Counted from the first letter of the stretch, positions 25,185 through 33,722 are shown. The stretch: DNA of 64,000 nt from CAVTWY01 sp963738575 (GCA_963738575.1 CAVTWY010000004.1:1178001-1242000), one strand, 5' to 3'. Notes: generated from the sequence alone by a model not told the origin. Translations and numbers: made by a program.

Positions 25185-26117
25185 TCAACGTTTCAAGAGG
25201 CCTGCCTGGGCCACGGCGGCGCGCAGGGTGGCCATCTCGGCAGTGGTGGGGGCTTCGGTGGGTGGTCGTACCGTGGGGCTGTCGATCACACCGGCCAGCC
25301 ACATGCCGGCTTTCATGCGCGCATGGGCTTCGCCCGTGGGTTCACCACCACCGTACACCGCATCTTTCAGGGGCGTGATCACCGCTTGAATCTGCATGGC
25401 GCGATTCAAGTCGCCAGCCTTCACCGCATCCCACAAGTCGACAATCAGGTTAGGGATGAAGGTGGCAAAGCCCACGAGGGCGCCATCCACCCCCTGCACC
25501 ATGCTGGCCAGCAGGTATTCGTCATGGCAGGTGAGGATGGCTTTGGCCGGGTTGGCAGCGCGCACGGCGGCGATGTCGGCAGCGTATTTGTTCATGTCGC
25601 GCTGCCCCACCTTGAAGGCCTGCACCGCCGGGTGGCGGGCCAGGTCGGCCATCACCGCCGTGCTGTAAGAGGCGCGCGTCCAGGCTGGGTACACGTGGGC
25701 GATGAGGTCGAGCCCACTTTCTGCAATGGCATCGAAGTAGTGACGCACGTGGTCGGGACGGTAGCCAAAGCGCAGCCAGTGGTGCGGCGGCATCACGTCC
25801 AGGCCCGCAGCGCCGGCGTCTTTCGCCATGCGGGCATGCACCTTGGCGTCTTCGATGCCTTCGCAGACGATGGAGCTGATGACGGGGAGTTTGCCCTTGA
25901 GTTCGCTGGCGACGATTTGTGTCACTTGCGCGCGCTCGTGCGGTTGCAGCGAGAACACCTCGCCCGTGTGGCCGTTGGTCATCACCGCCACGATGCCCTT
26001 TTGTGCGGCCAGCCAGCTTGCCAAGCGGCGCAGGCCGGGCTCGTCGATGCGATGGTCAGGCGTGAAGGGGCACGCGATGGCGGGGATGATGCCGCGGTAG
26101 TTGGCAATCGTGGGCAC
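25185..26117 (-). CDS. DapA/NAL family aldolase or dehydratase
   Basis: I use the GTG giving V-P-T-I-A-N-Y-R-G (310 residues), because GGAG precedes it at good spacing; the upstream in-frame extension has no family similarity. The TIM-barrel family forms a Schiff base with a Lys, here in Q-A-F-K-V-G-Q-R-D near residue 175. The Y-x-x-P-type segment is H-V-Y-P-A near 148, and T-N-G-H-T-G-E lies near 47-53 for carboxylate binding. Members include dihydrodipicolinate synthase, N-acetylneuraminate lyase and sugar-acid dehydratases such as KDG dehydratase. With tarD and a TctC protein, a sugar-acid aldolase or dehydratase is likelier than lysine synthesis. Confidence 0.85.
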   Translation of the reverse strand: MPTIANYRGIIPAIACPFTPDHRIDEPGLRRLASWLAAQKGIVAVMTNGHTGEVFSLQPHERAQVTQIVASELKGKLPVISSIVCEGIEDAKVHARMAKDAGAAGLDVMPPHHWLRFGYRPDHVRHYFDAIAESGLDLIAHVYPAWTRASYSTAVMADLARHPAVQAFKVGQRDMNKYAADIAAVRAANPAKAILTCHDEYLLASMVQGVDGALVGFATFIPNLIVDLWDAVKAGDLNRAMQIQAVITPLKDAVYGGGEPTGEAHARMKAGMWLAGVIDSPTVRPPTEAPTTAEMATLRAAVAQAGLLKR

Positions 26118-26221
26118 GACAATATCTCCAAGGAATGGCTTGGCCTGCAGTGTGGGCGCAAGGTTCCCCCGTAGCCAATGCCGGTTTGTACTAGAGTGAT
26201 GCCGCCAAAGCACCAACACCC

Positions 26222-27133
26222 ATGTCGATGAACCTTTCCTGGCTGGACGACTTTCAGGCGCTGGCCGACAGCGGCAACTTCTCGCGCGCCGCCGAAAGCC
26301 GGCACATGACCCAGCCGGCCTTCAGCCGCCGCATTCGTGCGCTGGAGGCGTGGTTGGGAACACCCCTGTTTGACCGCAGTGGCCACCCGGTGACGCTCAC
26401 CGATGCGGGCCAGTGGCTGCGTGGCACGTCGCGCCAAGTGCTGGAGCGCGTGGCGCGCTTGCCGGAAGAGGCGCGTGCCGTGGCCGATGGCAGCGCGGCC
26501 ACGCTGCGCTTTGCCGCGACCCACGCGCTTAGTTTGAGCTTTTTGCCCGGTTGGCTGCGGGGCCTGGAAGCGCGGGTGGCGGTGGGCGCCGTGGAAATCA
26601 TCAGCGACGTGGCCACGCGCTGCGAAACCCTTCTTGAGCAAGGCCGCGTGCAATTTTTGCTGTGCCACGCGCATGACGAGGTTCCGGCGCGGCTGAACCC
26701 AGCAGACTTTGACGCCGTAGACGTTGGCACCGACCGCTTGCTGCCTGTGAGCGCGCCCGACAGCCGAGGCCGCCCGCAACACAAACTGTCAGCCCCAGGG
26801 GCGCGCAGCGGCCGCGTACCGCTGCTGGCGTACGGCACCGAATCGGGTTTGGGCCGCGCGGTGCGGGCGCTGCATGGCGCTTCGCTGGCGGGTGCCGACG
26901 TGGTCGTCACGGCCCACCTCGCCACCGTGTTGCGCAGCCTGGCGTTGGAAGGCCGTGGGCTGGCGTTCTTACCCGCCAGCCTGATTGCAGCCGACCTGGA
27001 GGCGGGCCACCTCGTGCCTGCCGGCAGCGCGGCATGGGAGATCGCGTTGAAGTTGCGGCTGTACCGCCGCCGCGGGCCCTTGAGTGATCGGGCTGAGGCG
27101 TTTTGGGCGGCTGCGAGGACGGTGACCTCTTGA
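26222..27133 (+). CDS. LysR family transcriptional regulator
   Basis: The 303-residue protein has the LysR winged helix-turn-helix (F-Q-A-L-A-D-S-G-N-F-S-R-A-A-E, then M-T-Q-P-A-F-S-R-R-I-R-A-L-E) and a C-terminal periplasmic-binding-like effector domain. It is divergent from the DapA/TctC/SDR/tarD operon with 104 bases between start codons, the usual geometry for a LysR protein controlling its neighbour. I could not identify a convincing T-N11-A dyad in that gap. ATGs at 26222 and 26228 are both possible starts. Confidence 0.92.
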   Translation: MSMNLSWLDDFQALADSGNFSRAAESRHMTQPAFSRRIRALEAWLGTPLFDRSGHPVTLTDAGQWLRGTSRQVLERVARLPEEARAVADGSAATLRFAATHALSLSFLPGWLRGLEARVAVGAVEIISDVATRCETLLEQGRVQFLLCHAHDEVPARLNPADFDAVDVGTDRLLPVSAPDSRGRPQHKLSAPGARSGRVPLLAYGTESGLGRAVRALHGASLAGADVVVTAHLATVLRSLALEGRGLAFLPASLIAADLEAGHLVPAGSAAWEIALKLRLYRRRGPLSDRAEAFWAAARTVTS

Positions 27134-27166
27134 GCGGTTGCCAATGCCCAATGCGAACTTGCTGGC

Positions 27167-27496
27167 TTAGAGCAGCAATGCATCGATCCCTTTGGCATCG
27201 ACCAATTGCAAAAGCTTGGCAGCAGCGCCGCTGGGACGCTTGCCTGAAGCAGCTGACTCCCATTTCTGCACGGTCGACGTGGTGACGTTCAGCACCGACG
27301 CAAAAACCGACTGTGACATCTTGGCCTTGCGTGTGCGTATGCGCGCCACTTTTTCTGGGGTGTAGTCGGGTGGTTGTGCACAAGCTGCTTCGATGCGTGC
27401 GAAGTCGGCCCTGGACATCACGCCCGCACCTTGCAAGTCTTGCGCTGTTTGGAGCATCTCGCTCAAAATTCGGCTCTTACCTTGCTGTTTGATCAT
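27167..27496 (-). CDS. XRE-type antitoxin (HigA/NadS-like)
   Basis: The ATG reading M-I-K-Q-Q-G-K gives 109 residues. The C-terminal half is a helix-turn-helix: E-K-V-A-R-I-R-T-R-K-A-K-M-S-Q-S-V-F-A, then V-T-T-S-T-V-Q-K-W-E-S as recognition helix. The N-terminal half would wrap the toxin. It overlaps the 3' end of the upstream toxin gene by 20 bases, giving the toxin-first order typical of HigBA-like modules. The perfect palindrome upstream of the toxin gene is the expected binding site. Confidence 0.85.
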   Translation of the reverse strand: MIKQQGKSRILSEMLQTAQDLQGAGVMSRADFARIEAACAQPPDYTPEKVARIRTRKAKMSQSVFASVLNVTTSTVQKWESAASGKRPSGAAAKLLQLVDAKGIDALLL

Positions 27497-27875
27497 TGCA
27501 AATCTCCTTGACGGCCCCAACGGTCTTTAGTATTTCGATTTGGGCCACGGTGGCCACATGAAACGATGCGGCCACGCTCTTGACCACATCAATCTCTTCG
27601 CTTGAAAAGTCAGTGCCTGGGTCGCTCTTGGATCGGCCAGTCATGAAGAAAAGGGCCAACTTGTTCTGTTTGGCAACCAAGGTGCGCGTACCGCCACTCT
27701 TGCCCATGCCCGGCAACGCGATTCGTTTTTTACACACGCCACCACCAAGATCGGCCTCAAAACGACCTTGCTCGATGTCCAATGCCGCCTCACACAAGAC
27801 GACGTCTGGAAGCAGACCCTTCGCCCAACGCGAAAAGGTCTTGGTTTTGAACACGCGCTTGGTAGCCACAAGCAA
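27477..27875 (-). CDS. RelE/HigB-like toxin (PF06296 type)
   Basis: This protein of up to 132 residues resembles the RelE-superfamily toxins that pair with XRE antitoxins and cleave mRNA at the ribosome. Typical segments are V-F-K-T-K-T-F-S-R-W-A-K-G, L-G-G-G-V-C-K-K-R-I-A, G-K-S-G-G-T-R-T-L-V-A and L-A-L-F-F-M-T-G-R-S. The start is uncertain because there is no ATG. TTG at 27875 directly abuts the operator, GTG lies two codons later, and GTG before F-K-T-K-T five codons further gives the family's usual N-terminus. A promoter -10 inside the operator would make the message leaderless or nearly so. Confidence 0.8.
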   Translation of the reverse strand: MLVATKRVFKTKTFSRWAKGLLPDVVLCEAALDIEQGRFEADLGGGVCKKRIALPGMGKSGGTRTLVAKQNKLALFFMTGRSKSDPGTDFSSEEIDVVKSVAASFHVATVAQIEILKTVGAVKEICNDQTAR

Positions 27876-27876
27876 C

Positions 27877-27895
27877 TATAGCACTTTGTGCTATA
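27877..27895. promoter_or_regulatory. Palindromic operator of the toxin-antitoxin module
   Basis: TATAGCAC-TTT-GTGCTATA is a perfect 8-base inverted repeat with a 3-base spacer, one base upstream of the first possible toxin codon. On the leftward strand TATAGT inside it could serve as -10 box, so antitoxin binding would block RNA polymerase directly. The region stands out as AT-rich against its GC-rich surroundings. Confidence 0.65.
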
Positions 27896-28041
27896 CATGT
27901 CAATCTCAGGGTTTGGCCGAGCGTTTATCGCATCAATTGGGTCTTCGTAGCAGAATCCGCAATGCCGTGGAGAGAAACTTCCGACTCGTCGGGGCTCATT
28001 GTGCCCATCACCATGGCCCACTATTTTGGGAGGAGGTTCCT

Positions 28042-29541
28042 ATGACCCCGTTCAATCTCGCGCCGCAACGCCCACAGCCTGCAATCCGCCACTTCGCGCT
28101 ATGGTGCCTCGCCACCGCATCCGCCACACTGCTGGCCGCTTGCGCCTCAAGCCCGCCCAGTGCCGCCGATGTGTTGTCGCAGTCGGCGCAGGCCATGGGG
28201 GCAACGCAGTTGAAGACCTTGCGCTACGTTGCCGAGGGCACGGGCCATTCGTTTGGGCAGGCTTTTAAAGCGGGTGGTGCGTGGCCCAAGGTGACGCTTC
28301 ATTCGGTCACCCGCACGCTGGACTACGACAACGCTGCGATGCGCGACGAGGTGGTGCTGAGCCGGGCCGAACCGCTGGGCGGGGGTGGTTACCCGCTTTC
28401 TGGGCAACAGCGCAATGACCAATACATCAGCGGCGAGACGGCTTGGAACGTGGTGGGGGGCAACGCAGCTGCTGGCCCGCGATTTGTGGCCGACCGCATG
28501 CATCAGTTGTGGATCACGCCGCATGGGGTGTTGAAGGCCGCCATGCGCAACAACCCCAGCGTGAGCCGGGGCGCCGATGGTGGCTCGACCGTGTCGTTCA
28601 CGCAGCCCGGCCGCTTTACTGCCACGGTGGCCATCGGGGCAGGGGGCTTGGTCAGCCGGGTTGAATCAACCTACCCAGACCCCGTGATGGGGGACACGCA
28701 GGCCGTGACCACTTACGGTGGCTATCGCGACGTGGGTGGCGTCAAGTTCCCGACGCAGATCCGCCAGACGGTGGGTGGCTTTCCGGTGCTGGAGCTTAAC
28801 GTCAAAGAGGTGCAGCCTAACATCACCGCCGACCTTCGAGTGCCCGACGCCGCACGCAATGCGAGCGAGCGTGTCACGACCGAGAAGGTGGCCGACGGCG
28901 TGTGGCACGTCGCGGGTGCCTCGCACAACAGCGTGGCGATTGAGATGGCCGACCACTGGGTGTTGGTTGAAACGCCGCTGAACGACGCGCGTTCGCAAGC
29001 CGTGATCGACCAGGTGAAGCAACTGGTGCCAGGAAAACCCATCCGCTATGTGGTTAACAGCCACCAGCACTTTGACCATGCCGGTGGCTTGCGCACGGCC
29101 GTGGCCGAAGGCGCCACGATTGTGGCGCAAGCTGGTGCGGTGCCGTTTTTTGAACGTGTCTTTGCACAGGCCAACCGCGTGCGGCCGGATCGCATGGCGC
29201 AGGCTGGCAAGCCGGCCAAGTTCATGGCCGTGACCGACAAACTGAACCTGGGCGACGCAAGCCGCGTGGTTGAAATCCACCGCATTGCCGATAGCGCACA
29301 CAGCGACAGCTTCTTGATGGTTTACCTGCCCAAAGACAAGTTGCTGATCGAAGCCGATGCGTTCACGCCCGCAGCCCCCAACTCACCGCCGCCGGCCGTG
29401 CCCAACGCCAACCACGTGAACTTGGTGGCCAACATCGAACGCTTAAAGCTTGATGTGCAGAAGATCCTGCCGCTTCACGGCCGCGTGGTGCCGTTGGCAG
29501 ATTTGTACACAGCGGTGGGCAAGCCCGTGCCGTCGCGCTGA
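28042..29541 (+). CDS. Lipoprotein MBL-fold metallo-hydrolase
   Basis: The start is fixed by a full AGGAGG Shine-Dalgarno five bases before the ATG; the long in-frame extension upstream runs into the toxin region. The 499-residue protein starts with a lipoprotein signal (T-L-L-A-A-C-A-S-S). An N-terminal beta-rich domain of about 270 residues follows. A metallo-beta-lactamase domain then carries N-S-H-Q-H-F-D-H-A-G-G (His341, His343, Asp345, His346), D-S-A-H-S-D-S for the third His, L-I-E-A-D-A-F for the bridging Asp and L-P-L-H-G-R for the last His. It is envelope-anchored, and the substrate is unknown. No obvious partner adjoins it. Confidence 0.85.
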   Translation: MTPFNLAPQRPQPAIRHFALWCLATASATLLAACASSPPSAADVLSQSAQAMGATQLKTLRYVAEGTGHSFGQAFKAGGAWPKVTLHSVTRTLDYDNAAMRDEVVLSRAEPLGGGGYPLSGQQRNDQYISGETAWNVVGGNAAAGPRFVADRMHQLWITPHGVLKAAMRNNPSVSRGADGGSTVSFTQPGRFTATVAIGAGGLVSRVESTYPDPVMGDTQAVTTYGGYRDVGGVKFPTQIRQTVGGFPVLELNVKEVQPNITADLRVPDAARNASERVTTEKVADGVWHVAGASHNSVAIEMADHWVLVETPLNDARSQAVIDQVKQLVPGKPIRYVVNSHQHFDHAGGLRTAVAEGATIVAQAGAVPFFERVFAQANRVRPDRMAQAGKPAKFMAVTDKLNLGDASRVVEIHRIADSAHSDSFLMVYLPKDKLLIEADAFTPAAPNSPPPAVPNANHVNLVANIERLKLDVQKILPLHGRVVPLADLYTAVGKPVPSR

Positions 29542-29601
29542 GCTGCTGCCGCTGGTGGCAAGAATCTGTGAGTGGATCGAGGCCGACCCGGCCAACACCC
29601 C

Positions 29602-30402
29602 ATGCTTGAACTTGCCATCACGGTAGCGCGGCGCGCGGCCGCCATCATCAGTGCCGCCGCCGCCAACCCCGCCGCGCTGCAAGTGCGTGCCAAAAAGCCC
29701 GACGACTACGTGACGCAGGTCGATCTGGCGTCTGAGCAAACCATCGTCAGTGCCTTGCTTGCGGCCCACCCTGACCACGCGGTGCTCAGCGAAGAATCAG
29801 CACAGTTGCTGGGTGCGCCGGGTGCCGACCATGTCTGGATCATCGACCCGCTGGACGGCACCACCAACTTCATCCATGGCTACCCGGCTTATGCAGTGAG
29901 CATGGCGCTGGCGGTGCGCGGTCGCGTCGAAATCGGCGTGGTGGTTGATGCTTGCCGCAACGAGGTCTTTCACGCCACGCGCGGCGGCGGTGCGTTTTGC
30001 GATGGTCGGCGTTTGCACATTGCTGGCCGCAGCCGACTGGCCGATGCGGTGGTCGCCACGAGTTGTCCACCACGTGCCGGGACGGGTTTTGAGGTTTCGA
30101 TGCAAATGCTTGGGGCCGTTATGCAGCGGGTGCATGCTGTTCGGCGTTCAGGCTCGGCAGCGCTCGATTTGGCCTGGCTCAGTGCGGGCCACACCGATGC
30201 GCAGTTTGATCTTGGGCTCCAAGCGTGGGACATGGCGGCTGGTGGCCTGCTGGTGCAAGAAGCTGGGGGTGTGGTGAGCAATTTCTTGGGAGACACCGAC
30301 CATCTGGATACCCGGGAATGCTTGGCGGGCAATCCGGCCCTGCATGCCGAGTTGCAGGTCGTGCTTGCACCATTTTCTTCGCGCTTCACCGCGCTGCCTT
30401 GA
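29602..30402 (+). CDS. Inositol monophosphatase family protein
   Basis: The ATG giving M-L-E-L-A-I-T-V-A-R-R-A-A yields 266 residues, the standard SuhB/IMPase length. The Mg/Li-site motifs are S-E-E-S near residue 69, I-I-D-P-L-D-G-T-T-N-F-I-H-G near 86-99 and L-G-L-Q-A-W-D-M-A-A-G-G-L near 205-215. It would hydrolyse a sugar or polyol monophosphate such as inositol-1-phosphate. The housekeeping suhB may be elsewhere, so a specialised paralogue is possible. Confidence 0.9.
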   Translation: MLELAITVARRAAAIISAAAANPAALQVRAKKPDDYVTQVDLASEQTIVSALLAAHPDHAVLSEESAQLLGAPGADHVWIIDPLDGTTNFIHGYPAYAVSMALAVRGRVEIGVVVDACRNEVFHATRGGGAFCDGRRLHIAGRSRLADAVVATSCPPRAGTGFEVSMQMLGAVMQRVHAVRRSGSAALDLAWLSAGHTDAQFDLGLQAWDMAAGGLLVQEAGGVVSNFLGDTDHLDTRECLAGNPALHAELQVVLAPFSSRFTALP

Positions 30403-30421
30403 CCGCGCTGGGCGCGCGCCC
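30399..30421. repeat. 23-bp repeat copy A with GGGCGCGCGCCC palindrome
   Basis: TTGACCGCGC, one variable base (T here), then GGGCGCGCGCCC; the last 12 bases are a perfect palindrome. It recurs with one mismatch at 35345. Copy A overlaps the stop of the IMPase-like gene and lies before the convergent GntR gene. It could be a small dispersed intergenic repeat or a weak terminator stem; no T tract follows. Confidence 0.5.
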
Positions 30422-30457
30422 AAGGTCAGTTGAGATTCACCAAGTGGCCGGTTGCCA

Positions 30458-31210
30458 TCACTGCAAGTCCGCAGCGCCGTTGCTGTTGAGCGCTGCTGAC
30501 ACCATTTGCTCGGTGTGGGCTATGTGGGCCCGCAGCAGTTCAACGGCGCGGTCTGACTCGCGCGCGATCGTGGCTTTGAGCAGCTGCTGATGTTCGTCGT
30601 GTTTGCGTCGCGGCTTCTGGCGCCAGCGGGCCGCCCAGCGGCGGTAACGCTCGGCGTTGTCGAACAGCACGTCTGCCAAGTCCAGCAACAGCGGCGACGT
30701 GCAGCCCGCGTACAGGCTGAGGTGGAAGGCGCGATGGCGCGCTGACCAGTCGTCGTCTAAGGTCCTGGGTTGATCGCCTAGGCGACGTTCTGCCAAAGCC
30801 AAGGCGTGCCCGGCCGCCACGGCCTGCGCTTCCCAGCTGTCAGTGCCGTGCGCGATGGCATCGCGCAGCGCTTCACACTCGACGAGCGTGCGCACGCGTG
30901 CCAAGTCGCTCACGCCCGCCGCCGTCAGCGGCGCCACGCGAAAACCGCGGTTTTCGAGTGCGCGCACCAGGCCTTGCTCGGACAGGCGATTCAAGGCTTC
31001 GCGCAGCGGGCTGCTGCTGACGCAGAACAGGCGGCTCAGTTCCTCAACGCGCAGGCGGGCGCTGGGCTCGAAGTCGCCGCGCACGATGGCTTGCCGCAGT
31101 GCGCGGTATGCGCGCTCGGCCAGGGGTAGCTCGGTGCCGTCGTTGATGTTGTGGTCCACGTCGCGATTGTGCAGTTCCCGCGCAACAAGCGATTTCGGGT
31201 TTGTGCTCAT
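30458..31210 (-). CDS. GntR family regulator (FCD type)
   Basis: From the ATG reading M-S-T-N-P-K, 250 residues. The GntR winged helix-turn-helix spans about residues 25-90 (A-Y-R-A-L-R-Q-A-I-V-R-G-D-F-E-P, R-V-E-E-L-S-R-L-F, S-S-S-P-L-R-E-A-L-N-R-L). The FCD ligand domain follows (V-R-T-L-V-E-C-E-A-L-R, then H-R-A-F-H-L-S-L-Y-A-G with metal-site His residues). Divergent starts leave about 47 bases to the FAH gene. That gap contains TGT-TTTAT-ACA (31215-31225), a weak FCD-like half-site pair. It probably controls the FAH/TctC operon. Confidence 0.9.
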   Translation of the reverse strand: MSTNPKSLVARELHNRDVDHNINDGTELPLAERAYRALRQAIVRGDFEPSARLRVEELSRLFCVSSSPLREALNRLSEQGLVRALENRGFRVAPLTAAGVSDLARVRTLVECEALRDAIAHGTDSWEAQAVAAGHALALAERRLGDQPRTLDDDWSARHRAFHLSLYAGCTSPLLLDLADVLFDNAERYRRWAARWRQKPRRKHDEHQQLLKATIARESDRAVELLRAHIAHTEQMVSAALNSNGAADLQ

Positions 31211-31257
31211 GGTCTGTTTTATACACAAAGATGAAACTTGTGCCCAATCTGGATTGC

Positions 31258-32130
31258 ATGGAAATCAACGTGAAACTCTTGTCCTACCTCCAAAGTGGCC
31301 GCGAAACCTGGGGTGCCGTCGTTGGCGACGGTGTCGTGTCGATGGCCGCGCGCACTGGCCACGCTACGTTGGCTGAATTTCTGGGCAGCGCGGATTTCGA
31401 CCGCCGTGACGCACTGGTCAAGGGCTTGGCGGCCGAAACGCCGCTGCAGGGTTTGCAGTTTTTACCAGTGATCCCTCGGGCCGAAAAGATTGTCTGCGCA
31501 GTGCGCAACTACATGGACCATCACCAAGAGGTACTTGCCGCCGGCATGCAGCGCGAGCTGTCAGCAGAACCGCCCATCTTCCTGCGCGTGTGGCGTTCGC
31601 AGGTTGGGCACGGCCAGCCGGTGGTGCGGCCCCGGGTGTCCGAGTCGCTGGATTGGGAGGGCGAACTTGCCGTGATCATCGGCAAGCCAGGCCGCGACAT
31701 CCCTGCCGAAAAGGCCTACGAGCACGTCGCTGGCTACTCGATCTACAACGACGTGAGCGTGCGCGAATGGCAGTTTCATGCCAAGCAAATTGCCTCGGGC
31801 AAAAACTTTGAAGGCACGGGGCCGTTCGGCCCCTGGATGGTGACTGCCGAAGAGATCGCACCCGGGCGCGAGCTGAAGCTAATGACTAGATTGAACGGCG
31901 AAACCGTGCAGAACAGTCACACCGGCCACATGATCTTTTCAGTTCCTAAGCTCATCGCCTACGCGTCGACGATCTTCACGTTGGTGCCCGGTGACGTCAT
32001 TGCCACCGGCACACCCGCCGGTGTGGGCTGGAGCCGCAAGCCCCCGCGCTACATGAAGGCCGGCGACGTGGTCGAGGTCGAGATCGAAGGGATCGGCACG
32101 CTGCGCAACCCCGTCGTTGCACAAGCCTGA
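31258..32130 (+). CDS. Fumarylacetoacetate hydrolase family protein
   Basis: I prefer the ATG giving M-E-I-N-V-K-L-L-S-Y-L (290 residues), because FAH-family proteins begin with this strand. An ATG nine codons upstream is possible. The C-terminal FAH domain shows K-I-V-C-A-V-R-N-Y near residue 80, then D-W-E-G-E-L-A-V-I-I-G-K with metal-binding Glu, Y-S-I-Y-N-D-V-S-V-R-E-W, G-P-F-G-P-W-M-V-T and the terminal T-G-T-P-A-G-V-G. Family reactions are C-C hydrolysis, decarboxylation or isomerisation of oxo-acids. With downstream TctC, AA_synth, oxidoreductase and VOC genes it forms an uncharacterised carboxylate pathway. Confidence 0.9.
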   Translation: MEINVKLLSYLQSGRETWGAVVGDGVVSMAARTGHATLAEFLGSADFDRRDALVKGLAAETPLQGLQFLPVIPRAEKIVCAVRNYMDHHQEVLAAGMQRELSAEPPIFLRVWRSQVGHGQPVVRPRVSESLDWEGELAVIIGKPGRDIPAEKAYEHVAGYSIYNDVSVREWQFHAKQIASGKNFEGTGPFGPWMVTAEEIAPGRELKLMTRLNGETVQNSHTGHMIFSVPKLIAYASTIFTLVPGDVIATGTPAGVGWSRKPPRYMKAGDVVEVEIEGIGTLRNPVVAQA

Positions 32131-32163
32131 GCCGGACCACACCAACCACAAGGAGACGAGTCC

Positions 32164-33126
32164 ATGCAACGCCGACACTTCACTGCCGCCGCCCTGAGCG
32201 CCACGTTGCTGCCTGCCGCACGCGCGCAGACGTGGCCACAACGACCCATCAAGGTGCTGCAGGGTTTTGCGGCCGGGGGCAACGCCGATGCCATCGCCCG
32301 CCTCGTTGGTGGTGAGATGGGCAAGAACCTGGGTCAACCGATGGTCGTGGAGGCGATGGCGGGGGCTGGCGGGACGCTGGCTTCGGCGGCTGTGGCACGT
32401 GCCGCAGCGGATGGCAACACGTTGCTTCTGGCCACCGGTGGCCACGCAGTCGCTGGCGCGCTGTACGAAAAGCTGCCGTACCAAACCGTCGACAGTTTTC
32501 AGATGGTCTCGACCATCACCTTCTTTCCGTTTTTGCTGGTCACACAGCCCGACTCCAAGCTGCGCAGCATTGCAGATCTCGTCGCCGCGGCCAAGGTAAC
32601 TGCGGGTGGCCTTGCCTATGGCACAGCCGGTGTGGGCTCCACGCACCACCTGGTTGGTGAGTTGCTTGCGCGGCAGGCTGGTGCGCCGCTGCTGCACGTG
32701 CCGTTCCGTGGCGACTCAGCCTCCATCACCGCGCTGTTGGGCGGAGAGGTTCCGTTCATCGTGGCACCCCCGACGGCGGTACTGGGGCAGCTCAAGGCCG
32801 GCAAGTTGCGGGCCTTGGCCGTCACCGGCCCCCAGCGATGGTCTGGTATGCCTGACGTGCCCACCGTGGCCGAACAAGGCGTGGCGGGCTTCGACGTGCG
32901 TTCTTGGGCCGGTTGGATGCTGCCGGCCGGCACGCCACAACCGATCGTGCAGCGGCTGCAAGAAGAAACGCTGAAGGCCCTGCAAGTGCCCGCCGTGAAG
33001 TCCCGTCTCGAAGAAATGGGCGGTGAAGCGCGCGGCAGCACACCGCAAGAGATGACCGCCATGGTGGCGGCTGAAGTGCAAAAATGGTCGCGCGTGATCG
33101 CGGACGCCAAGATCCCGCGCCTTTGA
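32164..33126 (+). CDS. Bug/TctC family substrate-binding protein
   Basis: A 320-residue Bug protein with AAGGAG six bases before the ATG. It has a signal peptide whose first residues Q-R-R-H-F-T resemble a twin-arginine start, cleaved at A-R-A-Q. The mature protein begins W-P-Q-R-P-I-K-V-L-Q-G-F-A-A-G-G-N-A-D, in which the usual P-F-P-P-G-G is altered to G-F-A-A-G-G. This is a divergent ligand loop compared with the copies at 24162 and 55390. There are no TctA/TctB genes nearby. Its operon suggests an organic-acid ligand. Confidence 0.88.
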   Translation: MQRRHFTAAALSATLLPAARAQTWPQRPIKVLQGFAAGGNADAIARLVGGEMGKNLGQPMVVEAMAGAGGTLASAAVARAAADGNTLLLATGGHAVAGALYEKLPYQTVDSFQMVSTITFFPFLLVTQPDSKLRSIADLVAAAKVTAGGLAYGTAGVGSTHHLVGELLARQAGAPLLHVPFRGDSASITALLGGEVPFIVAPPTAVLGQLKAGKLRALAVTGPQRWSGMPDVPTVAEQGVAGFDVRSWAGWMLPAGTPQPIVQRLQEETLKALQVPAVKSRLEEMGGEARGSTPQEMTAMVAAEVQKWSRVIADAKIPRL

Positions 33127-33142
33127 ATTCCGAGGAGTTCGC

Positions 33143-33722
33143 ATGTCCCTGATCCAAGATCCGAAAACGCCTGTTAACTGTTGAGACCGTGCACCACGAA
33201 GGCGGCCCAGTGGCGCCGGTGCCGTTGCGCCTTGCTGCTGCCGTTGCCGTGGTGCGCAACCCCTTCGCCGGCCGACACGAGCCCGACCTTCTGCCCTTCA
33301 TGGCGGCTTTGCGCGTGCTGGGCAGCGAGCTGGCGCAAGAACTGGTGGGTGTGCTCGGCAAGGACAAGGTTGAGGCCTACGGCAAGGCGGCCATCGTCGG
33401 CGTCAACGGTGAGCTGGAGCATGGTGCGGTGTGGCACGAAGCGGGTGGCTGGGCCATGCGTGCCGCCTTGGGCGAACCGAAGGCCATCGTGCCGGCAGCC
33501 AAGGCCGTGGCCAATGCGGGCTACCGTCTGATGGTGCCGCTGCATTACATCCACGCAGCCTATGTTCGCAGCCACTTCAACGCGATGGAAGTGGGCGTGC
33601 AAGACGGCCCGCGCCCCGACGAGATCGTGTACGCGCTGGTGATGGCCGATGGCGGGCGCGTGCACGCTCGGTTGGGCGGCCTCACGAAAGAACAGGTAAA
33701 GGTCCACGACGGTCAACGATGA
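33143..33722 (+). pseudogene. AA_synth (PF06684) family protein, N-terminal frameshift near 33154
   Basis: The body encodes the amino-acid-synthesis family domain: V-H-H-E-G-G-P-V, V-V-R-N-P-F-A-G-R-H-E-P-D-L, A-A-I-V-G-V-N-G-E-L-E-H and V-P-L-H-Y-I-H-A-A-Y-V-R-S-H-F. In that frame no ATG exists after the upstream stop. An ATG at 33143 with GAGGAG before it reads M-S-L-I-Q and then stops in 13 codons. Dropping one C after M-S-L-I joins it to K-I-R-K-R-L-L-T-V-E-T-V-H-H-E-G-G, the family's N-terminus. So the gene is frameshifted at codon 5, or a base is wrong. A shorter product from GTG at 33189 is possible. Function is unproven for the family. Confidence 0.7.

Noticed and set aside
23604..26174. 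Very long rightward open frame (856 codons) opposite the SDR, TctC and DapA-family genes
   Set aside because: It spans three well-supported leftward genes and their junctions; its translation is His/Gly/Arg-rich and motif-free.
31200..31229. TTTGTG-N18-CACAAA as GntR operator
   Set aside because: Arms are short and too widely spaced for an FCD-type GntR dimer; the closer TGT-N5-ACA is only weakly better and is mentioned with the regulator.
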